DNA from: Metabacillus sp. KUDC1714 | Lineage (GTDB): Bacteria; Bacillota; Bacilli; Bacillales; Bacillaceae | Direction of reading: 5' to 3' | NCBI RefSeq assembly: GCF_014217835.1 | Contig: NZ_CP055263.1 | Span: 4,901,501 to 4,965,500 of the forward strand | DNA: 64,000 bases | Part shown: positions 8,356 through 18,500 of the stretch, piece after piece | Layout of the letters: each line of letters begins with the position of its first letter | Position numbering within the stretch: position 1 is the stretch's first letter | Notes under the pieces: generated by a model | Database searches by the model: none | What the model was told of the DNA's origin: nothing | What the model saw: only the letters and a program-made list of their open reading frames with translations | Position numbers and translations under genes: made by a program

Positions 8356-9423
8356 TTAGACACTCGCCATTTCTTTAATAAAATTTTGCATTCTTGCAAG
8401 TCTCGCCTGATACGCATCAAATAATCCATCTGCCGTTTCTTTAATTGTTCTTTGCGAGTTCGTGTAGATATTTACACTAGTCGCATAGTCCGTTTGCTTA
8501 ATCCATTCTTCTGGCAAAGAAGAAACTCCAGTCAGAGAGCCTGAAATCCCTGAAGCTACTGCAGTAATACAATCAATATCTCTACCCAAATTAACACCAG
8601 ATATCATAGCTTCTTTTAAATTCCCTTTTACCATTCTAAAGATACTAATACCTTTTGTTACAACTTCATTTGCTGAAGCAAATGCATATGGTGTTCCTTT
8701 TCCGCTATAAATATCATCAAAAGCTACGCGTAATTCTCTAAAATCTGTACAATTTGCTGTATGTTTAAGTCCTTTGTCGATTTCTTTTACAACAAGGTCT
8801 TGATCACAGTTATCATATATTGCTCCAATGACACTATCAACAGTAGCATTTGGTGTTGTTGCTGCCGCAATTGATAAAGCTGTTACCGTCGCCCATTTGA
8901 GGCCTCTGCTATTTGAAGTCTGGTAGAGTTGACCAACCTCTAATACATCCTCTTTAGCTCCTTTTACATCTCCAGCATTTATTAAGCCTATTGGATGACA
9001 TGAACGAGCAAAGCTGTTTAAACCTGCATAATCACAATATTTCCCTAAATCTCTTGCAGGAATTCCACTCTTCGCCATAGCTAACAATGTTGCTTCGAAA
9101 GGTTCTGAGACCATTCCGATTGAGATTGGTTTTATATCTCTAATCCACATGTTTTTAACATCTTCCGCATTTACTCGGTCTTGTTTTTCAATGATAGCTG
9201 TGATCATTAATTTTTGTCTTTCAATGCCATCCTCAGTCGTACCCGGCTCTCTCTTCCACCCATTGTTATAATGTTCGTATGATAATGGTCGGTCGACAGT
9301 TCCGTAGGTTTCCTCTATTTTTTGATATGACCAGCCTTCAACAGCAGCTCCCATTGCTGAACCAATATGTGCACCTGCAATACATCCTAGAAATTTGTCT
9401 CTTAACGTTACATTTGAAGTCAT
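8356..9423 (-). CDS. ADP-ribosylglycohydrolase-fold protein, divergent metal site
   Basis: A 355-residue all-helical protein of the ADP-ribosylglycohydrolase (DraG/ARH) family, shown by FLGCIAGAHIGSAMGAAVEG at the N-terminus and GVNLGRDIDCITAVASGISG near residues 277-295. Family enzymes use two metals held by a T-D-D motif and a C-terminal D-x-D-T/S motif to cleave N-glycosidic bonds to ribose. Here the first motif is T63-E64-D65-G66 and the second D282-I-D284-C285, so both are altered. It is the last gene of an operon encoding a sugar ABC importer and an RpiB-like isomerase, with ribokinase divergently encoded. It may therefore release ribose from an imported ribosyl compound. Activity on protein ADP-ribose is uncertain. 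Confidence 0.82.
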   Translation of the reverse strand: MTSNVTLRDKFLGCIAGAHIGSAMGAAVEGWSYQKIEETYGTVDRPLSYEHYNNGWKREPGTTEDGIERQKLMITAIIEKQDRVNAEDVKNMWIRDIKPISIGMVSEPFEATLLAMAKSGIPARDLGKYCDYAGLNSFARSCHPIGLINAGDVKGAKEDVLEVGQLYQTSNSRGLKWATVTALSIAAATTPNATVDSVIGAIYDNCDQDLVVKEIDKGLKHTANCTDFRELRVAFDDIYSGKGTPYAFASANEVVTKGISIFRMVKGNLKEAMISGVNLGRDIDCITAVASGISGSLTGVSSLPEEWIKQTDYATSVNIYTNSQRTIKETADGLFDAYQARLARMQNFIKEMASV

Positions 9424-9463
9424 TTAATATCCACCCTTCTTATTATCCTAATCTATTATGTTA

Positions 9464-10291
9464 TTAACCTTTGACACCGCCAAAGGTGATGCCCTGTATG
9501 AACCTTTTTTGAACGATAAAATAAAGAAATATGATTGGTAAAGCAACTAATACTGAGGCTGCCATCAATGGGCCCCATGCCGTATCTTGAGCTGTTCTAA
9601 ATTGTTGTAAACCTAGTTGTAATGTATATTTTGTTTCATCGTTCAAGTAAATAAGTGGACCTAAAAAGTCATTCCATGATGCCATGAATTGAAATAAAGC
9701 AATAGTTAAAACCGCCGGTTGGCATAGCGGCAACATGATACGTAAATATATACCAAATTCTGAACAGCCATCTATTCTTGCTGCATCTTCTAAATCCCTA
9801 GGTAATTGTTTAAAAAACTGCCTCATAAGAAAAATATAGAAAGGAACACCGAAGAATGCTGGAATTATCAGAGGCATAAATGTTCCAACAAGTCCAAGCT
9901 TTGACCATACAATAAATAAGGGAACCATCGTTACAGGGAAAGGAATCATCATAACTGCTAGTGTGATAAGAAATAAAGTGTCTCTCCCCTTCCACTTTAA
10001 TCTTGCAAATGTATATCCAACTAATGGACAAGATATGATGACGCCAACAGTAGAAATCGTAGCGATGATCAGAGAATTCTTAAATTGTGTAAAAAATGCA
10101 ATCTCAGTCACAGCATGCACATAGTTCTCCCAATTAACTGGGTTAGGTATCCAAACTGGAGGGTGAACGAAGAGTTGGTCTGCTGCTTTTAATGATGTGG
10201 ATACCATCCAGATAAATGGGAGAGCAAAACCTACTGCCGCCAATAATAAAAGAATGGGGATAGCTATTCTTTTTACCAAGTTGGTCTTCAC
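9464..10291 (-). CDS. Carbohydrate ABC transporter permease, MalG/UgpE type
   Basis: A 275-residue integral membrane protein with about six hydrophobic segments and the EAA loop EDAARIDGCSEFGIYLRIMLP that docks on the ATPase. It is one half of the transmembrane channel of a CUT1-type sugar importer. It follows the other permease (10301-11248) with a 9-nt gap and precedes the ADP-ribosylglycohydrolase-like gene by 40 nt. No ATPase gene is in the operon. As is common for CUT1 systems in Bacillaceae, a shared MsmX-type ATPase encoded elsewhere probably energises it. Confidence 0.9.
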   Translation of the reverse strand: MKTNLVKRIAIPILLLLAAVGFALPFIWMVSTSLKAADQLFVHPPVWIPNPVNWENYVHAVTEIAFFTQFKNSLIIATISTVGVIISCPLVGYTFARLKWKGRDTLFLITLAVMMIPFPVTMVPLFIVWSKLGLVGTFMPLIIPAFFGVPFYIFLMRQFFKQLPRDLEDAARIDGCSEFGIYLRIMLPLCQPAVLTIALFQFMASWNDFLGPLIYLNDETKYTLQLGLQQFRTAQDTAWGPLMAASVLVALPIIFLYFIVQKRFIQGITFGGVKG

Positions 10292-10300
10292 TTCATCACC

Positions 10301-11248
10301 TCAATCGTCACCTTGGTAAAATACCCATTTACCAGATGATTTTAGTAGGACCACCGTAATAAGCATTACAACTACAAACAAAATCCAAGCCATTGCAGAC
10401 GCATAGCCCATCTTCATATACAAAAAGGCGTTATTATAAAGGTACATCGAATAAAATAGAAGGGATTCTGCCGGGTTCCCCGTCCCATAGGTAAGCGCAT
10501 AAGGTAATGTGAATTCTTGCAGAGCATGAATAACTCCCATGATCATATTAAAGAATATAACTGGTGTTAATAACGGAATCGTAATATGGAATGTTTTTTG
10601 CAACCAATTAGCTCCATCAATGTCTGCTGCCTCATAATAATCTTTGGAAATATCCTGAAGTCCGGCTAAATAGATTAAGATAGAGTTTCCTAATACCCAT
10701 AGCGTCATAATGACCAATGACGGTTTAGACCAAGTTGTATCCCCTAACCACCCAGGCCCTGTTATACCAATTTTTTCAAGAAATGCATTAACCAATCCGA
10801 ATTGAGGATTTAATAACCATTGCCATAATATTGTAGTAGCTATTACAGGTAATAAGGACGGGAGAAAGAATACTGTCCTTAGAAAGCCCTGACCGAATAC
10901 CGGCAAATTAAGTAGCATTGCAAGTGTTACCCCAAACATAATGGCTAACGGAACTTGCATCAATGCATAAGCTAGTGTATTCTTGAGCCCTTTCCAAAAT
11001 AGATCGTCGTTAAAAAGTGTGATGTAATTTTCGAATCCAATCCACTGAGATGGACTAATGACATTGTAATTTGTAAGACTATAATACATAGAGCTAAATA
11101 GAGGGTATGCATAGAATGCTAATAAACCAATAATCCATGGAAGAGCAAATAAAATGCCTGCTCGCCGTATTCTAGTTTCCATACTAGTCGTTTTTTTACT
11201 GGCTTTCGCTTTAACATTAGTAACCTCTGTAAGATTAGACAATAACAA
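10301..11248 (-). CDS. Carbohydrate ABC transporter permease, MalF/UgpA type
   Basis: A 315-residue membrane protein with a basic N-terminus (KAKASKKTTSMETRIRR), about six membrane segments and the EAA motif YYEAADIDGANWLQKTFHITIP. It pairs with the permease at 9464-10291. A 7-bp hairpin lies between it and the upstream binding-protein gene, a usual device to make more binding protein than permease. The annotated first codon is a little far from the ribosome binding site, so a start inside the first 12 residues is possible. Confidence 0.88.
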   Translation of the reverse strand: MLLSNLTEVTNVKAKASKKTTSMETRIRRAGILFALPWIIGLLAFYAYPLFSSMYYSLTNYNVISPSQWIGFENYITLFNDDLFWKGLKNTLAYALMQVPLAIMFGVTLAMLLNLPVFGQGFLRTVFFLPSLLPVIATTILWQWLLNPQFGLVNAFLEKIGITGPGWLGDTTWSKPSLVIMTLWVLGNSILIYLAGLQDISKDYYEAADIDGANWLQKTFHITIPLLTPVIFFNMIMGVIHALQEFTLPYALTYGTGNPAESLLFYSMYLYNNAFLYMKMGYASAMAWILFVVVMLITVVLLKSSGKWVFYQGDD

Positions 11249-11269
11249 CCCCTCCCTTCCTATTTAATA

Positions 11270-11294
11270 GGAGAAGAATAGTATATCCTTCTCC
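11270..11294 (-). promoter_or_regulatory. Intercistronic hairpin between binding-protein and permease genes
   Basis: GGAGAAG (11270-11276) pairs with CTTCTCC (11288-11294). It sits in the 55-nt gap after the lipoprotein gene, where partial termination or 3'-end protection would raise lipoprotein over permease levels. Confidence 0.45.
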
Positions 11295-11303
11295 TTTATT
11301 CAG

Positions 11304-12638
11304 TTATTCTAATTGTGCTTTCTTATTTTCTATTTCTTTATTAATTTTTTCTGTTATTCCATCTAATATCTCTTGAGGAGTACCTTGCTTATTCATTACT
11401 AAATCAGGTGCCTTTGCCAACTCATCCCACATCATATTTCCTGCTAACACTACTGGTCTATATTTACCATTCGGTAATACCTCAAGGAAGATATCTTGAC
11501 TTGGATCATCAGCATATAACTTTTCATTTACCTCTGGCATTGCTGCAAATTCACCAGTAATCTTTTTAAAACTTTGACCTTCTTCGGTAGCACACATCCA
11601 TTTAACAAATTCCCAAGAAGCATCTAGATTTTTCACGCCTTTAGGAATTAGGAGCACCCTACCTCCTACAAACGTATTGAAGTCCTCTCCAGAAGGTGTA
11701 GGGATATAAGTAACGCCATAATCTAAATCTGGAGCATATTCTTCAATTTGGCTGAGCATCCAGTTTCCAGTGACCATCATGGATAATTGACCTGTAAAGA
11801 AAGGATTCGTAGCGTTAGTACCCGCAGAGCTAACAAAGCTCGTTACGTCTTTAATTCCAAACTTTTCAGCAAAGTCTGTTTCCCATTTAAGAGCATCGAC
11901 AATTTTAGGATCGTTTGCCGTAACGATATTATCGTTATCAACAAACTCACCACCAAATGCCCAACCCCATGAATATAGCCATCCTTCACCAAACCAAGGG
12001 ATAAAACCAAATCTAGTATATTTTCCATTTTCTTTCTTCGTTAACTTTTCAGCTGCAATCTCTAATTCTTCAATAGTAGTTGGTGGATTCTCAGGATCTA
12101 ATCCAGCCTCCCTAAAATGTTCCTTATTATAAAATAAAGCTCTTGCCGTTCCATCATATGGAAGTGCTAATAACTCACCTTCATAAGATGCTTCCCCCCA
12201 GGCCCATTTATAAAAATTATCTTCTGTTATACCATCTTTCGCTGCTAACTCTCCAATTGGCTCAAGAGCTTCTTTATATTCAGCTATTCCATATCTACTT
12301 GCAAGCATTACATCTGGTGGGTTCCCACCTGCAACTGCAGTAACTAGTTTTGAACTAACAGAATCCCCTCCATCTGGAGCTACATAGACTGGTTTAACAA
12401 CAATATCCGGATGAGTTTCGTTAAATTTTTGTACAGATTTTTCAATTGATTCTCCAGATGGTCCAGTTTCCCAGTTGTGCCAAAAAGTTATTTCAACTTT
12501 TTCTTTACTATTTGAATTGCCATTGTCTGTACTGTCTTTATCTCCATTTGATTGTTTGTTCGAACACGCAATAACACTAAATAAGAAAAGTACTGAAACT
12601 ACCATCATTAGGAATAGACGACTAGACCTCTTCTTCAT
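11304..12638 (-). CDS. Sugar ABC transporter substrate-binding lipoprotein
   Basis: A 444-residue extracellular solute-binding protein (family 1, MalE/UgpB-like). The signal peptide ends in the lipobox VIAC, followed by a Ser/Asn/Gly/Asp-rich linker, so the mature protein is lipid-anchored outside the membrane. EITFWHNWETGPSGESIEKS and the Trp-rich central part are typical of this family. It delivers the ligand to the permeases encoded just downstream. Context (isomerase, ribokinase and glycohydrolase-fold protein) suggests a ribose- or ribosyl-containing ligand, but CUT1 binding proteins usually take oligosaccharides or glycerophosphodiesters. Ligand identity stays open. Confidence 0.9.
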   Translation of the reverse strand: MKKRSSRLFLMMVVSVLFLFSVIACSNKQSNGDKDSTDNGNSNSKEKVEITFWHNWETGPSGESIEKSVQKFNETHPDIVVKPVYVAPDGGDSVSSKLVTAVAGGNPPDVMLASRYGIAEYKEALEPIGELAAKDGITEDNFYKWAWGEASYEGELLALPYDGTARALFYNKEHFREAGLDPENPPTTIEELEIAAEKLTKKENGKYTRFGFIPWFGEGWLYSWGWAFGGEFVDNDNIVTANDPKIVDALKWETDFAEKFGIKDVTSFVSSAGTNATNPFFTGQLSMMVTGNWMLSQIEEYAPDLDYGVTYIPTPSGEDFNTFVGGRVLLIPKGVKNLDASWEFVKWMCATEEGQSFKKITGEFAAMPEVNEKLYADDPSQDIFLEVLPNGKYRPVVLAGNMMWDELAKAPDLVMNKQGTPQEILDGITEKINKEIENKKAQLE

Positions 12639-12691
12639 TACAATCCCCCCGGATGTTTTGGTTTAGTATCAAGCTATTAAAGAAGAAATTT

Positions 12692-13171
12692 CTAGCTAGG
12701 ACTAAGTTTATTTTGTAATTCTCTAGCAATCTCTAATTCTAATTGATGCAACTTACCAACTCTCCTTCTAAAATGATCCTCTGTACTGAATTCTGCCTTA
12801 AAAAAAGCATTAATTAAATCCTTTGCTAACCAAGGACCTACAATTTTAGCTCCAATACACATGACATTTACATCATCATGTTCTACACTTTGATGGGCAG
12901 AATGAATATCATGGCATACTGCAGCCCTTATTCCTACAAACTTGTTTGCTGCAATGCTAGCGCCTACCCCTGTGCCACAAACCATTATCCCTCTCTCTGC
13001 CTCACCACTTTTAATTGATTGACAGACAGATCTTGTAATATCAGGAAAATCCACTTCTTCTATTGAATGACACCCATAGTCTATAACGGTTATTCCAAGT
13101 GATTTCAAATGATCAATAACTTCAGCTTTTAGCGGAAAACCTGCATGGTCGCATCCTAAAGCAACAATCAT
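12692..13171 (-). CDS. rpiB: Ribose-5-phosphate isomerase B-like (RpiB/LacA/LacB family)
   Basis: A 159-residue member of the RpiB/LacAB sugar-phosphate isomerase family. Visible motifs are GCDHAGFPLK at the N-terminus, the catalytic-cysteine loop MVCGTGVGASIAANK and the phosphate-binding segment RAAVCHDIHSAHQS. RpiB interconverts ribose 5-phosphate and ribulose 5-phosphate; relatives act on allose 6-phosphate or galactose 6-phosphate. I start at the ATG at 13171, which has GGAGG 8 nt upstream. The longer frame to 13219 has no ribosome binding site. It is the first gene of the ABC-importer operon and divergent from lacI-type regulator plus ribokinase, consistent with entry of ribose 5-phosphate into the pentose phosphate pathway. 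Confidence 0.85.
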   Translation of the reverse strand: MIVALGCDHAGFPLKAEVIDHLKSLGITVIDYGCHSIEEVDFPDITRSVCQSIKSGEAERGIMVCGTGVGASIAANKFVGIRAAVCHDIHSAHQSVEHDDVNVMCIGAKIVGPWLAKDLINAFFKAEFSTEDHFRRRVGKLHQLELEIARELQNKLSPS

Positions 13172-13304
13172 CTTCACGCCTCCTTTCAAGAGCTTACTTA
13201 CTGATATATGTTTGTACAATTAAGAAAATTTGATTGAAAAGCTTTGCACTAAAAGAATTCCGCCCCCCTCTTTTCGCTAGATATTAATACCTACCAAGAA
13301 TATA

Positions 13305-13318
13305 TGTAAGCGTAACCA
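13305..13318. promoter_or_regulatory. cre or LacI-family operator in the divergent promoter region
   Basis: TGTAAGCGTAACCA matches 13 of 14 positions of TGWAAGCGYTWNCW. It lies in the 261-nt gap between the rpiB-like operon and the lacI-type gene. CcpA and local LacI-family regulators bind sites of this type, so it could serve either or both. Confidence 0.6.
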
Positions 13319-13432
13319 TAGTTTATGCAACAATATTTTTTAATTATTAATACGAATTTAATTGAAATTAAAAACATATTTCTGAAGTATATGAAAAGGC
13401 TTCCATATTTTTCTTAAAAGGAGGGTATAACG

Positions 13433-14434
13433 ATGGCTACTATGAAAGATGTAGCAAAACTATGCGGCATTTCAATTTCTACAGTATCTAGAGTGATTAA
13501 TAATAGTGGTTATGTTAATAAGGAAACGGAGGAAAAAGTAAAAGCAGCCATAGAGAAGCTTAATTTTTCTCCTAATCAGGCTGCAAGGAGTCTTGTGAAT
13601 GGTGACACCAAAACCATTGGACTTATAATACCTGATATATCTAACCCTTTCTTCCCTGCTATAGCTCGAGCTGTCGAAGATACATTACAAGAGGAAAAAT
13701 ATTCTATAATAGTTTGTAATTCTGATAACGATATTTTAAAACTAAGTAAACATTTTAAGACCTTAAAGCAAAAATCTGTCGATGGTATTATCATTGCAGG
13801 TGAAATAAAGAGGAACCATATCCAAGAATTTACTGAACAAAATCTTCCCCTCGTGATGATTGATGTAAATACTGATTCCTTACCCGTAAACTCGGTGAGA
13901 ACCGATAATCGTTTTGGAGGAAATATTGCTACTAACCATTTAATTGAGCAAGGTTTCTCAAGGATTGCACATATTCGAGGACCTTTAGATAGTTCTACTG
14001 CTGAGGACAGATATAAAGGGTATTTAGATTCTCTAAAGGAATTTGGGATACTATACGATCCCACCTTAGTACAGATAGGTGATTTTCACGAAGAAAGTGG
14101 TTATAATGCAATGTTACGTTTACTAGCTCATTCTAATCCACCAGATGCTGTCTTCGTCGCGAATGACCTAATGGCCCTAGGTGTATTAGAGGTGTTATCA
14201 AAAAACAAATCACAAATAGGTATTGTTGGCTACGATGACATTCCATTTATAAAGTATTTGAATCCAAAACTTACTACTGTGAAACAACCTATATATGACA
14301 TAGGAATAAAGGCCGCACAAATTCTATTAAAAACGATAAATAATAGCTCTGAAACAGTTGATTTTGTTAAAGAATTGATGAAGCCTGAATTAATAATAAG
14401 ACAAACCAGTCTGAGGGAAAAGGTGAGAAAATGA
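13433..14434 (+). CDS. LacI-family transcriptional regulator
   Basis: A 333-residue regulator. The N-terminal helix-turn-helix is MKDVAKLCGISISTVSRVIN, followed by the hinge (SPNQAARSLV) and a periplasmic-binding-protein-like effector domain (TIGLIIPDISNPFFPAIARA ... GIVGYDDIPF). AAAAGGAGGG precedes the ATG. Its gene overlaps the ribokinase gene by 4 nt (ATGA) and is divergent from the isomerase/ABC operon, so it is the likely local regulator, with ribose or a related ligand as effector. It resembles RbsR-type repressors, but the effector cannot be read from sequence. Confidence 0.92.
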   Translation: MATMKDVAKLCGISISTVSRVINNSGYVNKETEEKVKAAIEKLNFSPNQAARSLVNGDTKTIGLIIPDISNPFFPAIARAVEDTLQEEKYSIIVCNSDNDILKLSKHFKTLKQKSVDGIIIAGEIKRNHIQEFTEQNLPLVMIDVNTDSLPVNSVRTDNRFGGNIATNHLIEQGFSRIAHIRGPLDSSTAEDRYKGYLDSLKEFGILYDPTLVQIGDFHEESGYNAMLRLLAHSNPPDAVFVANDLMALGVLEVLSKNKSQIGIVGYDDIPFIKYLNPKLTTVKQPIYDIGIKAAQILLKTINNSSETVDFVKELMKPELIIRQTSLREKVRK

Positions 14435-15333
14435 GTGACATAAACGTTGTTGTTGTTGGTAGCATCAACATGGATCTCGTCATTTTCACTAAAAGGTTTC
14501 CTAAGAATGGTGAGACAATCATAGGTAATGATTTTCGAAGAATTCCTGGAGGTAAAGGTGCTAACCAGGCAGTTGCAGCAAAAAGACTTGGTGCGAATGT
14601 TGATATCATTGGCTGTGTAGGTGATGATCTATATGGTAAAGAACTTCAGAGTATTTTTGAAAATGAAGGTATTGGAACTGATTATATACATGCCGTACCA
14701 AATAAAAATACTGGAGTTGCATTCATAACTGTTAACCAACAGGGAGAGAATTCGATAATCTTATCTCAAGGTTCTAATAGTAACCTTTCTCCTAAACTAA
14801 TACGTAAAGCAGAACAAGTAATTAAAAAGGCTCACGTATTACTCCTTCAATTAGAAGTTCCAGTTGAGTCTGTTATTGAATCTGTTAAAATAGCAAAGAA
14901 ATATAAGATACCTATTATACTAAACCCAGCTCCAGCAATTGAACTTAATGCTACATTATTAGAACATATAGACTACCTAACACCTAATGAGACAGAAAGC
15001 AAACAAATATTAGGTAGAGATTTTGGAACAAATGAGGAAATAATTAATACGTTAAAAGGAATAGGTGTTAAACATATCATTGTAACATTAGGAGAAAATG
15101 GAGTTGTATTCAACAACCATGCTGAGGAAATTATCCAACTTGATGCGCTTAAAGTAAATGCTGTAGATACCACAGGAGCAGGAGATGCTTTTAACGCCGC
15201 TTTTGGGGTTTCTATTGCAGAGGGGAAAACCATTACTGAATCAATTCACTTCGCCCAAACAGTAGCAGCTTATTCAGTTACCAAAAGTGGGGCTCAGCCA
15301 TCATTTCCATATAGTAGAGAGTTAGATGCATAA
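14431..15333 (+). CDS. rbsK: Ribokinase
   Basis: A 300-residue PfkB-family sugar kinase with all ribokinase landmarks. These are GSINMDLV at the start, the sugar-binding signature GGKGANQAVAAKRLGA (about residue 40), NPAPA and LTPNETE in the middle, and the catalytic anion-hole motif DTTGAGDAFNAAF near residue 250. It phosphorylates D-ribose at O5 with ATP. The gene overlaps the regulator by 4 nt, so both are translated from one message. With the RpiB-like isomerase it would convert free ribose to ribulose 5-phosphate. Confidence 0.92.
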   Translation: MSDINVVVVGSINMDLVIFTKRFPKNGETIIGNDFRRIPGGKGANQAVAAKRLGANVDIIGCVGDDLYGKELQSIFENEGIGTDYIHAVPNKNTGVAFITVNQQGENSIILSQGSNSNLSPKLIRKAEQVIKKAHVLLLQLEVPVESVIESVKIAKKYKIPIILNPAPAIELNATLLEHIDYLTPNETESKQILGRDFGTNEEIINTLKGIGVKHIIVTLGENGVVFNNHAEEIIQLDALKVNAVDTTGAGDAFNAAFGVSIAEGKTITESIHFAQTVAAYSVTKSGAQPSFPYSRELDA

Positions 15334-15381
15334 TATTAACTAACTCCCTTTTTATAACTTTAAAAGCTTGGGTGAAGAATG

Positions 15382-15424
15382 AGGACGGTTCTTGCGCTTA
15401 AAGTTCTTCCAAGGACAAGAACCG
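15382..15424. repeat. REP-like inverted repeat
   Basis: CGGTTCTTG and CAAGAACCG form perfect 9-bp arms about 25 nt apart within GAGGACGGTTCTTGCGCTT. The style is that of extragenic palindromes common in Firmicutes. It lies between rbsK and the helicase terminator. Confidence 0.45.
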
Positions 15425-15536
15425 CGTTATTGGTTTACTGTTTTTTTAGTGTGTTTAGGCTGCTACGGTATCATCTTGTTATTTGGATTAATTTGTTCAT
15501 GTCAACGCAAGGATTATGTTTCCATTCATACAAAAA

Positions 15537-15562
15537 TAGGTATACCAATATCGGTATACCTA
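15537..15562. terminator. Terminator of the large helicase gene (bidirectional)
   Basis: TAGGTATACC (15537-15546) pairs perfectly with GGTATACCTA (15553-15562). The minus strand continues TTTTTG. It lies 15 nt after the helicase stop codon. Confidence 0.8.
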
Positions 15563-15576
15563 AAATTATTTTTAAA

Positions 15577-18500
15577 CTAAGCCATAACTTCCTTCTTAAT
15601 ACTCTCTTCTCTAACTAATTTTTTTACTAATTGATCAATCTTTTCAATTTCCGCACTTGAGTTCTTCCACCAATTCCGACTCCAAATTCGAGTGATCTTC
15701 CACCCTTTGGTTTCCAAAAATCTTTGTCGATATACGTCCCTTTCTTTAGCTGAAGGTGAACTATGGTACATAGCGCCATCACATTCAATTCCAAGAATAT
15801 ACTTCTCAGGATGATTAGGGTGTACGATTGCTTGATCGATTCGATATCCAGACATTCCAACTTGTGTATCAACCTTATACCCTAAGTTTGTTAACGCATT
15901 GTATACCTGTTCTTCGAATGGCGAATCAAATAGTAATGGACCAGTTTGTTTTTTTGTATTTTGTTTTTCGTTCAGGTTAGATAGAACAGCTTCGATTTCT
16001 TCTTTTTTAACTTGTGAAACAGCTTTTGCATATTCCATATAACTCTTTAAAAATTTCGGTCCATCATTTTTTGTTGAACCTACGCTAAGTTCATTGGGTT
16101 CGATACTTGTTACTACATGAATTTCCTCTTTTGATCTAGTAACAGCAACATTTAAACGATTTTCTCCACCTTGTTGGCCTAGCGTACCAAATCGATTATA
16201 GACTCTTCCTTCATTATTTTTTGCATATGCAATTGAAAAAATAATGATATCTCTTTCGTCCCCTTGGACATTTTCAATATTTTTAACAAATACTCTTTCA
16301 TCCAAGTCCCTACTCATAATCTGTTGATACAATACACCAAACTCTTGATCAGCTTCTACTTGAGCATCAATTATGTCTTGAATTTTATCTTGTTGCTTTG
16401 CATTAAAGGTGATGATACCAACTGTTTTTGATGGATTTTTGATTATGGTATTTTTGAGTAAATCAACTACTGCTTTCGCTTCAACCTCATTACTCTGATT
16501 AACCCAAAGTCCATCAACTTTATGCCATTGAATCGCAGCTGGCTTCCGTAAGGGTTCGACATTAGGTGCGATTTGTATATTTCCATTGTAATAGGCATGA
16601 TTTGAGAAATTTATTAACTCCTCTGATTTAGATCTGTAATGCCATTGCAGCATTTTTTCAGGTAATGTTCGCTTTCCTAAGTTCAAAAGACTTTCTGATT
16701 CATTGAAATCATCAACTTCAACATCATCTTCATCCTCTTGTATTGCACCTTTAAAAAGGCTTGAAGGTGGTAATTGCTTTTCATCTCCGGCAACGACAAT
16801 TTTCGCTCCACGATAAACAGCTGGAAGCCCATTTTCAACTGTACATTGTGATGCTTCATCAAATATCACGATATCAAAGAGTTCTTTTTCTAAAGGATAT
16901 ATAGCTGAGACAGTTTCTGGAGAAGTCAACCAGATTGGCATTACGTCAAGAAGTCCATTTAGTGAAAACTCTCTAACTAGTTTTCTTACTGGCCAAATCA
17001 TTCTCTTTTTACCAACCTGATGCTTTAATTCCTTCATTGCTTTACTGTTTGTCTGTTTCACTTGATTTAATTTCTTTAGTAAACGGTTGATAAGCACTTT
17101 GACTGCAAGATCTCTCTTCTGTAATAATAATCCCTTAAAATGTTCCCGTACTTTTTCGATTTCTTCCGTACCAATCTTTGTTAGCATTGGATGCTTTGAT
17201 TCAATATCATCAATCCAATGGATAAAAGTGGATTGCTTAACGATATCTACCCACTCGTCTGATAATTGTTTATGAATATGATCACCAGTTTTATCTTTCA
17301 GCATATCGATCATCTTTTTTATATTTGGTAAATTGGCATCGTATTCACGATCCATATTACGTAAATCTTCAAAGTCCTGGATAATGTATTCGTGCTTTTG
17401 TTCAAATTCCTTTAAAGGAATATCCCCTTTAGAGATTCTCTCATAATATTTTTTCACTAATTCATCTGAAAAATAAGGCTGTAAAGATTTCATTTCATTT
17501 GACATTTTCTCTGATACTTGGGATAAATCAAATAAAAGTTTTAAGCTTTCCCTTACTCGTGGCCATTCTTTTGAAGAAACGCCTTTAAATTTCTCCCCGT
17601 TTAAAAGTTCCTCGACGATTGTCTTGCCAGTAAAAGATGTCCACCACCATAATCGGAGTTTTTGCAATGATCGTTTTTCATCGGGATTCAAATCTTCGTA
17701 GATTTTCTCTAATTTATCATTGATAAGCCATGTGTATTCTGGGGTGATGTCTTCTTGATCAAATTTATTTAAATATTCAATGCTCGTCTCTGCTTTTTCA
17801 ATCACGTTTTTTACTATTTCTACGATTGTCAGTCGGTCTTTCAGCTCTAGTTTTGCGAATGACTGCCTGTCCTTTAATGGATAGTTTTCTCCACCAAATC
17901 GTCTGTAATAGTTACCATAAGAAAATATTTTCATTAGTACTTCATCAAGATTATCTTTGGTAAGTGAATGGAGTACTTCCTTTAATTCCAAAATGACATC
18001 AATTTCAGAGATCGGCTTTCCTAAACCATATAAGTCGTAGGCCTTATATCCATGCGATTGTACTTCATATAGTCCCTTAGCAATTGCGTTTAGCTTAGAT
18101 TCATACTCTTCAATTTTATTAGAAAGTTGAATGAGATCGTTTTCATAGTCCTGAATTGATCTATCATCTTCCAGTAAGGTATGCAGCTTTTTATATAATG
18201 GTTTTCGGTCATTTTTTTCATCATGCAACAAGGCAACGTGTGAAGATAATCCTAATGATTCTAATCGTTGATAAACAACATCAAGTGCAGCTCTTTTTTG
18301 ACATACTAATAGCACTTTTTTATCTTGAGCGATAGAATTCGCGATTAAATTTACTATGACCTGTGATTTACCTGTACCTGGTGGCCCGTGAACAACTAAA
18401 CCACGATTTCTATCTACCTCATTAATAATTTCCTCCTGTGATGCATCTGTATCAAGAACAAAGAACTTCTCTTTCTCTGGCTTTATATCCTCATGACTCG

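Noticed and set aside
15379..15618. Two overlapping plus-strand frames after ribokinase
   Set aside because: They cover an inverted repeat and a terminator hairpin, and no ribosome binding site precedes them.
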